Program-made: the position numbers and the translations under genes
From: Bacteroidales bacterium
GTDB taxonomy: Bacteria; Bacteroidota; Bacteroidia; Bacteroidales; UBA12077
Assembly: GCA_030643125.1 (NCBI GenBank)
Contig: DAOWML010000018.1
Coordinates: 1 to 14,874, forward strand
Direction: 5' to 3'
DNA: 14,874 nt
Shown here: piece by piece, positions 7,016 to 14,475 of the stretch
Numbering within the stretch: position 1 is the stretch's first letter
How the letters are laid out: each line of letters opens with the position of its first letter
Notes under the pieces: generated by a model
Told to the model about the DNA's origin: nothing
The model's input: only the letters and a program-made list of their open reading frames with translations
Databases searched by the model: none

Positions 7016-8917
7016 TTAATACGCTCTTTGGTTTTTCCCCTCAATAAAATTAATAAATGATTTATTAACAACTTTGTTACCTCCCGGGGTCGGGTACTTT
7101 CCTGTAAAATACCAGTCTCCTGTATCATTAGGGCAAGCAGCATGAAGATTCTCAATGGTTTGAAAAATAATCTCCACTTCAGCTTTTACTTCTTTTGATT
7201 TTAACAATTCCGAGATTTTAGCAGAAATTTCTTCAGGTGTAAATGGCTTATAAATCTCTTTTACATAATTTACGATTTGCTCTTTTGGCAAGTTTTCCTG
7301 TGATTTTGATTTCTTGTAAACATCGTTAATCACGGTTTCTTTTCCCGTTTCTTTTAGTAATTCTACTGCCGCCCTAAACGCAACAAAATCTCCAAGTTTA
7401 GCCATATCAATACCATAACAATCGGGATATCGAATTTGAGGTGACGAAGATACAACAACTATCTTCTTAGGTTTTAAACGATCAATAATTTTCAAAATAC
7501 TTTCACGCAATGTAGTACCACGAACTATAGAATCATCAATAATAACCAAGTTATCAATACCTTCACGCACTGTTCCATAAGTTATATCATAAACATGTCC
7601 TACCAAATCGTCTCTTCCTTTGTCCTGAGCAATAAATGTTCTGAGTTTAATATCTTTTATTGCAATCTTTTCAACGCGAATCCTTTTAATCATGATTCGG
7701 TCAATTTCCTTTTCTTTTAATTTATCCCCAAGAGCTAATATCTCTTCTTTCTGTTTATCAAGCAAATGTGATTCAAGCTCATTAACCATTCCGTAAAATG
7801 CTGTTTCTGAAGTGTTTGGAATAAATGAAAAAACTGTATTTTCGATATCATTATTTATGGCTTTCATTATTTGTGGTACAAGTAACCGGCCAAGCTGTTT
7901 TCTTTCCTGGTAAATATCTTTATCACTGCCTCTTGAAAAATATATTCTCTCGAAAGAACATGAGCTTCGTTTTTGAGGGACCCTGATTTCCTCCGATATA
8001 ACTATTCCATCTTTTTTAATTATCAATGCTTCACCAGGATTTACTTCGTTAACCTGATCGGAGTCAACATTCATTACAGTCTGTATTACAGGACGTTCAG
8101 ACGCCACAACAACAATTTCATCATCTTTATAATAGAACGCAGGACGAATTCCGTTTGGATCACGCATTACAAAAGAATCACCATGTCCAATCACACCGGC
8201 AATTGCATAGCCTCCATCCCAATCTTTACTTGCTTCTTGCAAAATTTTCTTAATATCAAGATCCTTTGCAATTAAGGATGAAATTTCTTTATTATTAAAT
8301 CCATCATTTTTATACTGTCTGAAAAGCAACTGATTTTCTTCATCCAAAAAATATCCTACTTTTTCAAGTACAGTAACTGTATCTGAATATTCTTTTGGAT
8401 GCTGACCTAAATCGATTAAAACCTTAAATAATTCGTCAACATTTGTCATATTAAAGTTCCCGGCCAACATCAGACTTCTTGATTTCCAGTTATTCTCGCG
8501 CATTAATGGTTGTACAAATTCAATGTCATTACCTCCAAAAGTACCATAGCGTAAGTGTCCTAAATATATATCCGCTGCAGAAGGCAGGTTTTCTTTTGCC
8601 CATACGGGATCATTTAATAAATCCGGGTTTTTTTCTTCAATTGCTGAGTGAAAGGAATTTACTTCGGCAAACATCTCCTTTATCGGAGATTCACCATTGG
8701 ATCTGAATCGATGAATATTTTTTTTACCGGGAGCTAAATCAAATTTAAGTGTGGCTAAACCTGCACCATCCTGTCCGCGATTATGTTGTTTTTCCATTAA
8801 TAAGTACAGCTTATGCAAACCATACATCCATGATCCATACTTAGACTGATAGTATTCTAATGGTTTTAATAATCGTATTAAAGCTATCCCGCATTCGTGA
8901 TTAATTTGATCGCTCAT
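7016..8917 (-). CDS. purF: Amidophosphoribosyltransferase PurF-like, long Bacteroidetes type
   Basis: Glutamine phosphoribosylpyrophosphate amidotransferase, the entry step of purine synthesis: an N-terminal class II glutaminase passes ammonia to a C-terminal phosphoribosyltransferase domain. At 633 residues it is longer than usual PurF (about 470-510). The N-terminus reads MSDQINHECGI, so the nucleophile would be Cys9 after loss of an eight-residue propeptide. Other glutaminase motifs are HNRGQDGAG (45-53), LGHLRYGTFGG (119-129), AGNFNMTN (152-159) and RDPNGIRP (252-259). The PRPP loop VIIDDSIVRGTT is at 458-469, and IRYPDCYGIDMA follows at 495-506. Extra length sits at about 370-430 and in the C-terminal tail. 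Long paralogues of this type occur in Bacteroidetes, so it may be a second copy rather than the main PurF. It follows the SPOR gene by 11 bp and ends at a terminator. Confidence 0.85.
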   Translation of the reverse strand: MSDQINHECGIALIRLLKPLEYYQSKYGSWMYGLHKLYLLMEKQHNRGQDGAGLATLKFDLAPGKKNIHRFRSNGESPIKEMFAEVNSFHSAIEEKNPDLLNDPVWAKENLPSAADIYLGHLRYGTFGGNDIEFVQPLMRENNWKSRSLMLAGNFNMTNVDELFKVLIDLGQHPKEYSDTVTVLEKVGYFLDEENQLLFRQYKNDGFNNKEISSLIAKDLDIKKILQEASKDWDGGYAIAGVIGHGDSFVMRDPNGIRPAFYYKDDEIVVVASERPVIQTVMNVDSDQVNEVNPGEALIIKKDGIVISEEIRVPQKRSSCSFERIYFSRGSDKDIYQERKQLGRLLVPQIMKAINNDIENTVFSFIPNTSETAFYGMVNELESHLLDKQKEEILALGDKLKEKEIDRIMIKRIRVEKIAIKDIKLRTFIAQDKGRDDLVGHVYDITYGTVREGIDNLVIIDDSIVRGTTLRESILKIIDRLKPKKIVVVSSSPQIRYPDCYGIDMAKLGDFVAFRAAVELLKETGKETVINDVYKKSKSQENLPKEQIVNYVKEIYKPFTPEEISAKISELLKSKEVKAEVEIIFQTIENLHAACPNDTGDWYFTGKYPTPGGNKVVNKSFINFIEGKNQRAY

Positions 8918-8928
8918 TAATTTTATTT

Positions 8929-9405
8929 TTATTCTTTCAATTCAGGATAATTAATTCTATCCGGGACAATAAAAGCCGAAGGAAAATATCTTTTTATTCT
9001 CTTAAAATCTTTTAGTGCATCAATCCTTGTTCTGTAATCACCAACCAAAACTCTGAAGTATGGACTAACATATTCGCGGTGAATTGGAATCTCCGGGAAA
9101 AGTTCATAAAACCGGGCTTTTGTAGATTGTGATTGATCTCTTGCTCCACTTCCCAGATTTGAAAAAATTCGTATTCTATATCCCGGAACTCCTCCTTGAC
9201 GCTTGTTTTGTTCGACATGATTGTAAACCAAAGCATTAATTCTCATGTCCTGAAAAATCATTACTTCGCCTTGTCCAACCTTATTTTCCTGTATTTTTGA
9301 GAAAATATCATTATTAAAAGATGATTCAGAATTTAACTGACCAAAAATATTTGAACTAAGAATAAGCAAAAAAATTAAACCCGAAATACCTTTAGCTTTT
9401 ACCAT
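8929..9405 (-). CDS. Secreted SPOR-domain protein
   Basis: Exported protein of 158 residues. Residues 1-22 form a signal peptide (basic start, hydrophobic core GLIFLLILSSNIFG, cleavage likely before Q23). The C-terminal part (about 70-150) has SPOR features: GYRIRIFSNLG (first strand), a Lys/Arg-rich helix, then YFRVLVGDYRTRIDALKDFKRIKRYFPSAFIV. SPOR domains bind septal peptidoglycan denuded of stem peptides, so a periplasmic role near cell wall or division sites is plausible. There is no other catalytic domain. It lies 83 bp after the LEA-type gene and 11 bp before the purF-like gene on the same strand; the functional link to purF is unclear. The family call is solid, the role unknown. Confidence 0.85.
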   Translation of the reverse strand: MVKAKGISGLIFLLILSSNIFGQLNSESSFNNDIFSKIQENKVGQGEVMIFQDMRINALVYNHVEQNKRQGGVPGYRIRIFSNLGSGARDQSQSTKARFYELFPEIPIHREYVSPYFRVLVGDYRTRIDALKDFKRIKRYFPSAFIVPDRINYPELKE

Positions 9406-9488
9406 AATTTTTCAAGATTACCGGAGCAAAATTAATCATTTTTTATCAGAATTAAGTAAGCAGTGTATAAATATTGCAAGAATAGTAT

Positions 9489-9950
9489 CTACATGGTAAC
9501 GCTTTGTTTTTCTGATACTTTTATCGTTTTGCCATTTAATAATGCTTTTACTTTTATTGTGCCCTCAATTTGCATTTCTAAACTTTTTGCCTTTCGTAAC
9601 TTATACATAGAAGCCATACTTGATAATACATTTTTCACGTATATATCGACAAGAAAATTGTGGACTTCGTCAGATTTAGCAGGAATAATAATTTCATTGG
9701 TATTTTTCATTTTTCCCAAATATTTCCCGTTTATAGTAACATCCAAATCCATTTCTTTTATTTTAATTTTATATCCGTTTGGATTTGTTACGGGAACCTG
9801 TAACTCAAGGCTAATCTTATTATCAACCATGCCTTTAAAATTCACATTTTCAACATAACCTATATCAACTGATTTGTATGCATTACAACTGCTTAATATA
9901 ATAAACAGTACAATAAGTCCTGCGATATTCTTTATTTTATTTTTTTTCAT
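9489..9950 (-). CDS. LEA type 2 family lipoprotein
   Basis: Predicted lipoprotein of 153 residues with a type II signal peptide: basic KKNKIK start, hydrophobic core and lipobox LSSC with lipidated Cys22. The mature part resembles the LEA14/water-stress domain: a beta-sandwich pattern with VPVTNPNGYKIKIKEMDLDV followed by GKYLG, the typical NPNxxxxxI.. motif, and alternating strands up to the end. Such proteins are found in bacterial envelopes; a precise role is not known. It starts 34 bp after the glpK stop and precedes the SPOR gene by 83 bp, so both envelope proteins probably share a transcript with glpK. Start chosen at the ATG giving a complete signal peptide. Confidence 0.8.
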   Translation of the reverse strand: MKKNKIKNIAGLIVLFIILSSCNAYKSVDIGYVENVNFKGMVDNKISLELQVPVTNPNGYKIKIKEMDLDVTINGKYLGKMKNTNEIIIPAKSDEVHNFLVDIYVKNVLSSMASMYKLRKAKSLEMQIEGTIKVKALLNGKTIKVSEKQSVTM

Positions 9951-9984
9951 TTTTTTTATATTACAAATTTTGTTCCTTTTAAAT

Positions 9985-11475
9985 TTACTGTTGCCAATTC
10001 ATAGCTTTTTCAACAGCTTTTTTCCAGCCACCATATAATTTTTCTCTTTTTTCTACATTCATTAACGGTAAAAAAGTTCTTTCTATTTCGCGTCGTTCAA
10101 TAATTTCATTCATAGTCCAGAAATTTACAGCTAAACCTGCCAGTAAAGCTGCTCCCAGTGCAGTAGTTTCAATAATCTCAGGTCTCTTTACTTCTACATT
10201 TAAAATATCTGCCTGAAATTGCATTAAAAAATTATTAACACACGCACCACCATCAACGTTTAAAGATTTTAATTCGATTCCGGAATCTTTTTCCATTGCT
10301 TTAAGCACATCCATTGTCTGATATGCCAGGGATTCCAAAGTTGAACGAACAATATGTTTATCGGTTACTCCCTGAGTAAGCCCCAGAATTGCTCCCCTTG
10401 CATACATATCCCAATATGGAGCTCCTAAGCCGGAAAAAGCAGGAACAACATATACTTCCTCTGTATCTTCAACCTCATAAGCAATTTTTTCTGTTTCCGA
10501 AGCAGTAGTAATAATTTTTAATGCATCGCGAAGCCATTTTATGGCAGCACCAGCAATAAAGACACTACCTTCAAGAGCATATTTAATTTTTCCATCAATA
10601 CCCCAGGCAATTGTAGTAATTAAACCTGTTTGTGACTCTATTATTTTATCGCCGGTATTCATTAACATAAAGCACCCTGTTCCATAGGTGTTTTTTGCCA
10701 TACCTTTTTCAGAACAAGCCTGACCAAACAAAGCTGCCTGCTGATCGCCAGCTATTCCTGCAATTGGAATTTCTTTTCCAAAAATAGATTTATCGGTATA
10801 TCCATAAACTTCGGAAGACATTTTTACTTCAGGTAAAATTCCTTCAGGAATATCGAAAAGATCAAGTAATTTTTTATCCCACTGTAATTCCCTAATATTG
10901 AAAAGCATTGTACGCGATGCATTCGAGTAATCTGTTATATGCAATTTACCACCAGAGAGTTTCCACACCAGCCATGTATCAATTGTCCCAACTAAAATCT
11001 CTCCCTTTTCTGCCTTTTCTTTAACTCCGGGAACAATATTCAAGATCCAATGAATTTTTGTGGCAGAAAAATAAGAATCAATGATTAAACCTGTATTTTC
11101 CTGAATATAATCATTCCAACCACTATTCTTGAGTTTTTTACACAAATCTGCTGTTCGTTTATCCTGCCATACTATTGCTCTGTACACCGGTTCTCCGGTA
11201 TTTTTATCCCATAGAACTATTGTTTCTCTCTGATTAGCAATACCTATTGCTCCAATTTCCGATAAATCAATTTTTAATTTCTCAATAAGCTGTTTTGCCG
11301 TATTTAATTGCGACTCCCAAATTTCAAAAGGTTCATGCTCAACCCAACCTGCTTTTGGATAATATTGTTCAAATTCTTTTTGTTCCCAGCCTACAACATT
11401 ACCTTCAGAATTAAACAATAATGACCGCGAACTTGAAGTTCCCTGATCTAATGAAAGTATATATTTTTTACTCAT
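9985..11475 (-). CDS. glpK: Glycerol kinase GlpK
   Basis: ATP-dependent cytoplasmic kinase converting glycerol to sn-glycerol 3-phosphate, which feeds phospholipid synthesis and glycolysis. The 496-residue length is standard. FGGY-family motifs include the N-terminal phosphate loop DQGTSSSR (10-17), AGWVEHEP, ANQRET, IVWQDKRT, IAGDQQAALFGQA, YGTGCFML and SGLGAPYWD. The start is taken at the ATG at 11475 (MSKKYILSLDQG); an open extension of 11 codons upstream (MYFYDLLKFRI) does not resemble GlpK N-termini and runs over the candidate promoter box. No glpF transporter or glpD dehydrogenase is adjacent, so this is an isolated glp gene. It probably leads a transcript with the LEA, SPOR and purF-like genes. 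Confidence 0.96.
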   Translation of the reverse strand: MSKKYILSLDQGTSSSRSLLFNSEGNVVGWEQKEFEQYYPKAGWVEHEPFEIWESQLNTAKQLIEKLKIDLSEIGAIGIANQRETIVLWDKNTGEPVYRAIVWQDKRTADLCKKLKNSGWNDYIQENTGLIIDSYFSATKIHWILNIVPGVKEKAEKGEILVGTIDTWLVWKLSGGKLHITDYSNASRTMLFNIRELQWDKKLLDLFDIPEGILPEVKMSSEVYGYTDKSIFGKEIPIAGIAGDQQAALFGQACSEKGMAKNTYGTGCFMLMNTGDKIIESQTGLITTIAWGIDGKIKYALEGSVFIAGAAIKWLRDALKIITTASETEKIAYEVEDTEEVYVVPAFSGLGAPYWDMYARGAILGLTQGVTDKHIVRSTLESLAYQTMDVLKAMEKDSGIELKSLNVDGGACVNNFLMQFQADILNVEVKRPEIIETTALGAALLAGLAVNFWTMNEIIERREIERTFLPLMNVEKREKLYGGWKKAVEKAMNWQQ

Positions 11476-11505
11476 TATCCGAAATTTTAGAAGGTCATAA
11501 AAATA

Positions 11506-11541
11506 CAAATTATTAATAGTATTCCAGATAAAAACAAAAAA
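11506..11541 (-). promoter_or_regulatory. Candidate glpK promoter
   Basis: On the minus strand TTTTTTG (11535-11541) and TAATTTG (11506-11512) resemble the Bacteroidetes -33 (TTTG) and -7 (TAnnTTTG) elements. The -7 match lacks one base and the spacing of 22 bp is somewhat long. It ends about 30 bp before the glpK ATG. The upstream element overlaps the T-tract of the yebC terminator. Weak but plausible. Confidence 0.33.
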
Positions 11542-11567
11542 CGGTCAAATCAAAAAAGAAATGACCG
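11535..11567 (-). terminator. Rho-independent terminator after yebC
   Basis: On the minus strand, CGGTCA and TGACCG (plus-strand 11562-11567 and 11542-11547) form a 6-bp stem with a 14-base loop, immediately followed by TTTTTTG and further Ts. It begins 24 bp past the yebC stop and so separates yebC from glpK. Confidence 0.75.
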
Positions 11568-11590
11568 ATTTATATAATTCGTAGTATTTT

Positions 11591-12334
11591 TTATTCCATC
11601 GCTTCTGCAACCTCATCTGTAAGTTCAAGGCTATGATATACATTTTGCACATCGTCATCATCTTCGAATACATCAATCATTTTCAATACTTTTAACGCAG
11701 AATCAACATCCAGTGTTTTTGTATCATTTGGGATACGTTGTAATCCGGCATTTTCCACCTCAATATTTAAAGAATCCAATTTTTTATGAACACTCCCAAA
11801 ATCTTCTTTTGCTGTTGTAATCGTAACTAAACCTTCATCAATTTCAAAATCTTCAGCACCGGCATCAATCATTTCAAGTTCGAATTCATCCATATCTATC
11901 TCTTCTGAAACAGGAAAGGTAAAAATACCTTTTGTATCAAAAAGAAATGATAAAGAACCGTTAGTCCCCAAACTCCCATTGTATTTTGTAAATATTGCTC
12001 TGATATTACTTATAGTTCTGTTTTTATTATCAGTTAAACAATCAACAAATACTGCAATTCCATTTGGTGCATAGCCCTCAAAAGACATTTCTTCATAATT
12101 CTCAGCGCCTTTATCGGCTTTATTTATTGCTCGTTCTACATTATCTTTAGGCATATTCACACCTTTGGCATTATTCACTGCTAAACGTAATCGTGCATTA
12201 GCTTCCGGATCAGAGCCACCTTCTTTAACAGCTATCATAATTTCTTTTACAATTTTCGAGAACATTTTAGACCGTTTGGCATCTGCTGCTCCTTTTTTTC
12301 TTTTTATAGTTGACCATTTACTGTGACCTGACAT
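11591..12334 (-). CDS. yebC: YebC/PmpR/TACO1 family protein
   Basis: Conserved cytoplasmic protein of 247 residues, the usual family length. Members are often labelled transcriptional regulators, while work on YebC and mitochondrial TACO1 supports a role in translation, helping ribosomes through proline-rich stretches. The signature N-terminus MSGHSKWSTIKRKKGAADAK and RSKMFSKIVKEI are intact, followed by NMPKDNVERAI (about 59-69), YEEMSFEGYAPNG and TDNKNRT. The tail is very acidic (FEDDDDVQNVYHSLEL). It is a single-gene transcript: a terminator follows and the miaB gene diverges upstream. Which of the two proposed roles applies cannot be read from the sequence. Confidence 0.95.
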   Translation of the reverse strand: MSGHSKWSTIKRKKGAADAKRSKMFSKIVKEIMIAVKEGGSDPEANARLRLAVNNAKGVNMPKDNVERAINKADKGAENYEEMSFEGYAPNGIAVFVDCLTDNKNRTISNIRAIFTKYNGSLGTNGSLSFLFDTKGIFTFPVSEEIDMDEFELEMIDAGAEDFEIDEGLVTITTAKEDFGSVHKKLDSLNIEVENAGLQRIPNDTKTLDVDSALKVLKMIDVFEDDDDVQNVYHSLELTDEVAEAME

Positions 12335-12362
12335 ATTATATATTTATTAAGTGTTTTATTTC

Positions 12363-12417
12363 AACCTGAATAATTCATAAATAATCTATATACGAAGACT
12401 CATAAATTAATCAGGTT
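12363..12417 (-). repeat. Intergenic inverted-repeat unit, short copy (family shared with 4960-5100)
   Basis: On the plus strand the ends are AACCTGAATAATTCAT (12363-12378) and ATAAATTAATCAGGTT (12402-12417), 14 of 16 complementary, around 23 bp. Read on the minus strand, the unit begins with the same 16 bases that begin the copy upstream of glsA. It lies 28 bp upstream of the yebC ATG. This short version has no GC-rich palindrome core, so it may be the empty form. The remaining part of the 217-bp gap holds a separate nested inverted repeat and the miaB promoter. Confidence 0.6.
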
Positions 12418-12478
12418 AAAAATTGATTGCAGTAAAATTACTAAATTTTAGAAATATACATTAACCCGATAAGAAAAT

Positions 12479-12530
12479 AAATTCAGACAAAAAAGTCTTG
12501 TCTATTAACAAAAACTGATAATCTGAATTT
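12479..12530. repeat. Nested inverted repeats upstream of miaB promoter
   Basis: AAATTCAGA (12479-12487) and TCTGAATTT (12522-12530) are perfect 9-bp arms spaced by 34 bp. Inside, AGACAA (12485-12490) pairs with TTGTCT (12498-12503). The two hairpins overlap by three bases on the left arm, so they would be alternative structures. They end 16 bp before the putative -7 box of miaB. Function unknown; chance is possible in AT-rich DNA, though 9-bp perfect arms at this distance are uncommon. Confidence 0.35.
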
Positions 12531-12546
12531 TACTTTATATTTTTAA

Positions 12547-12554
12547 TAAATTTG
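12547..12554 (+). promoter_or_regulatory. -7 box of miaB promoter
   Basis: TAAATTTG matches the Bacteroidetes -7 consensus TAnnTTTG perfectly, 30 bp before the miaB ATG at 12585. No strong -33 TTTG element is seen at the right distance. The box overlaps a TTG that would otherwise allow a longer miaB frame, which supports the ATG at 12585 as the true start. Confidence 0.6.
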
Positions 12555-12584
12555 CAGAGATATTTTCATATAAAAATATTAAAA

Positions 12585-13958
12585 ATGGATAGTTCAAAAT
12601 CGGGAGGATCTAAAAAGCTATATATTGAAACCTACGGATGTCAAATGAACGTTGCAGACAGTGAGATTGTTGTTTCTGTAATGGAAGATAAAGGCTATGT
12701 AGTTACAGAAGATATAAACGAAGCAGATATTATTCTGGTAAACACGTGTTCTATCAGAGAAAATGCTGAACAACGTATTTGGGGCCGTTTAGATGTTTTT
12801 AAACAAATTAAAAAGAAAAAACCTGAACTTACCATAGGTGTAATTGGCTGCATGGCAGAAAGGCTTAAGGAAAAATTAATTGAAGAAAAGAAAATTGTTG
12901 ATTTGGTAGTTGGACCAGATGCTTATAGAAGTTTACCCGAATTACTGGAAACTGTGGAAACAGGGCAAAAAGCAATAAATGTTATCCTGTCACAAGAAGA
13001 AACTTATGCAGATATAACTCCTGTAAGACTTGACAAAAATGGTGTTTCAGCTTTTATTTCTATCATGCGAGGTTGTAATAATATGTGCTCATATTGCATT
13101 GTTCCTTATGTTCGTGGAGCTGAACGCAGCAGAGATCCACAATCTATATTAAAAGAAGCTGAAGATCTATTTCAAAAAGGATATAAGGAAATTACTTTAT
13201 TAGGACAAAATGTTGATTCGTATAGTTGGAAATCAGAAGATAATGACCTGCCGGCAGGCAGGCAAAATAAAATCATAAAATTTGCCCAATTACTTGAGAT
13301 GGTTGCAAAAATCAGTTCTACATTAAGAATCAGATTTTCAACATCACATCCAAAGGATATGTCTGATGATGTACTTTTTACAATGGCAATGTACAGTAAT
13401 ATATGTAATCATATTCATTTACCGGCACAATCGGGAAGTACAGAAATTCTTGAAAAAATGAAACGCGGATATACACGTGAATGGTACATGGACAGAATAA
13501 TGGCAATAAAAAAGATCTTGCCCGATTGTGCTATCTCTACTGATATTATGACCGGTTTCTCCGGTGAAACAGAAGAAAATCACCAGGAAACATTAAATTT
13601 AATGGAATGGGTAAATTATGATTATTCTTACATGTTTAAATATTCGGAGCGACCTAAAACTTATGCAGCCAGACATTTAAAAGATGATATAACTGAAGAG
13701 ATTAAATCAAGAAGGTTAACTGAAATTATTAAATTACAAGGGAAACTATCTGAAATTAGCAAAAAAATAGATCTGGGAAAAGTATTTGAAGTACTGGTTG
13801 AAGGTGTTTCAAAAAAATCAACAAATCATTTATTTGGCAGAAATTCACAAAATAAAGTAGTCGTTTTTCCTAAACAAAATTACAAAACCGGAGATTATGT
13901 TTTTGTAGAAATTACTGAGTGTACATCAGCCACGCTTATTGGAGAACCTATTAAATAA
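12585..13958 (+). CDS. miaB: tRNA-2-methylthio-N6-dimethylallyladenosine synthase MiaB
   Basis: Radical SAM methylthiotransferase that converts i6A37 to ms2i6A37 in tRNAs reading UNN codons. The 457-residue protein has an N-terminal UPF0004 domain with cluster cysteines C19 (TYGCQMN), C55 (NTCSIREN) and C89 (GCMAER), a radical SAM motif C164-x3-C168-x2-C171 (RGCNNMCSYC), the conserved LLGQNVDSY and THPKDM-like SHPKDM blocks, and a C-terminal TRAM domain (about 388-455). All cluster ligands are present. The ATG at 12585 is chosen over an in-frame TTG at 12552, which lies inside the promoter box. Odd feature: residues 222-227 (LPAGRQ) are encoded by a GC-rich palindrome in a variable loop just after the QNVDSY block, apparently an in-frame repeat insertion. 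The broken AhpD-like gene begins 15 bp downstream and may share the transcript. Confidence 0.96.
   Translation: MDSSKSGGSKKLYIETYGCQMNVADSEIVVSVMEDKGYVVTEDINEADIILVNTCSIRENAEQRIWGRLDVFKQIKKKKPELTIGVIGCMAERLKEKLIEEKKIVDLVVGPDAYRSLPELLETVETGQKAINVILSQEETYADITPVRLDKNGVSAFISIMRGCNNMCSYCIVPYVRGAERSRDPQSILKEAEDLFQKGYKEITLLGQNVDSYSWKSEDNDLPAGRQNKIIKFAQLLEMVAKISSTLRIRFSTSHPKDMSDDVLFTMAMYSNICNHIHLPAQSGSTEILEKMKRGYTREWYMDRIMAIKKILPDCAISTDIMTGFSGETEENHQETLNLMEWVNYDYSYMFKYSERPKTYAARHLKDDITEEIKSRRLTEIIKLQGKLSEISKKIDLGKVFEVLVEGVSKKSTNHLFGRNSQNKVVVFPKQNYKTGDYVFVEITECTSATLIGEPIK
13247..13262 (+). repeat. GC-rich palindromic insert within miaB
   Basis: CCTGCCGGCAGG (13247-13258) is a perfect 12-bp palindrome, followed by CAGG, giving two GCAGG-type units. 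It is in frame and encodes LPAGR(Q). The GC run stands out in AT-rich coding sequence, and it falls in a loop where MiaB homologues vary in length. This resembles short palindromic repeats that insert into genes and add a few residues. Only one copy is in the window, so its repeat nature is inferred. Confidence 0.6.
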
Positions 13959-14080
13959 TTAGAACATTTTAATATGAGTAAGGTAATTAAAGAATATAAA
14001 GAGTATCGCGAAAAAATGAATGAAAAACTTTTAGCTACTAACAATAAGGTAATTAAAAGAATTTTCAATTTAGATACTAA

Positions 14081-14240
14081 GTGCTTGTTAAAAAATAACC
14101 TTTACATCTTGACTTGTTCTTTTGCTTATTTTCTTCGTTATAAAAGTATTAAATAAACTGTGGCTATTCGCAACTTTTATGTCTTAAAAATAAACAAAAT
14201 AACTTTGCCAATTTTGCAAACTTTATTTCTTAACAAGCAC
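14081..14240. mobile_element. MITE-like non-autonomous element, 160 bp
   Basis: The ends GTGCTTGTTAA (14081-14091) and TTAACAAGCAC (14230-14240) are perfect 11-bp inverted repeats; comparing the outer 25 bases of each side gives 21 matches. TAA flanks both sides (14078-14080 and 14241-14243), fitting a 3-bp target duplication, although the flanking identity extends to ACTAA if the last two bases of the right end are counted. A second inner inverted repeat, ATAAAAGT (14140-14147) with ACTTTTAT (14173-14180), adds hairpin potential. There is no transposase coding capacity. It interrupts a gene cleanly, which shows it moved in. The parent IS family is not identified; a 3-bp TNA-type duplication occurs in some IS5-group elements, but this is only a hint. 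Confidence 0.82.
14200..14207 (+). promoter_or_regulatory. Outward-facing -7 box inside the MITE-like element
   Basis: TAACTTTG is a perfect TAnnTTTG match near the right end of the element, pointing toward the AhpD-like 3' fragment, 43 bp before its ATG at 14251. No clear -33 TTTG was found at the usual distance. If active it would transcribe the fragment carrying the CxxC motif. Confidence 0.45.
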
Positions 14241-14475
14241 TAACACTTATATGGAGGGGGCTCTTTCGTCAAAAGTTAAAGAGATGCTAGGCTTGGTTTC
14301 GTCAATGGTATTAAGATGTGATGATTGTATTAAATATCATTTAGAACAATGCTACAAATTGGGTGTAAATAATGAAGAAATGTATGAGATATTTGCCGTA
14401 GCAAATTTAGTAGGAGGAACAATTGTGATTCCACATACACGAAGAGCTCTTGAATTTTGGGAAGAATTAAATAAA

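Noticed and set aside
7973..8275. Plus-strand open frame opposite the purF-like gene, and similar ones opposite ftsI, rsmH, the LEA gene and glsA
   Set aside because: They lie wholly inside well-supported genes on the other strand and have no recognisable family features.
11476..11508. Upstream ATG extending GlpK by 11 residues
   Set aside because: The family's N-terminus begins close to the DQGT motif, and the extension overlaps the candidate promoter box.
12552..12584. In-frame TTG start giving miaB 11 extra residues
   Set aside because: The TTG lies inside a perfect TAnnTTTG promoter box, and the extra residues do not resemble MiaB; ATG at 12585 fits better.
13974..14156. Independent 60-residue small protein after miaB
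   Set aside because: Its first 35 residues are the AhpD-like N-terminus and the rest is read from the insertion element, so it is a broken gene end rather than a gene.
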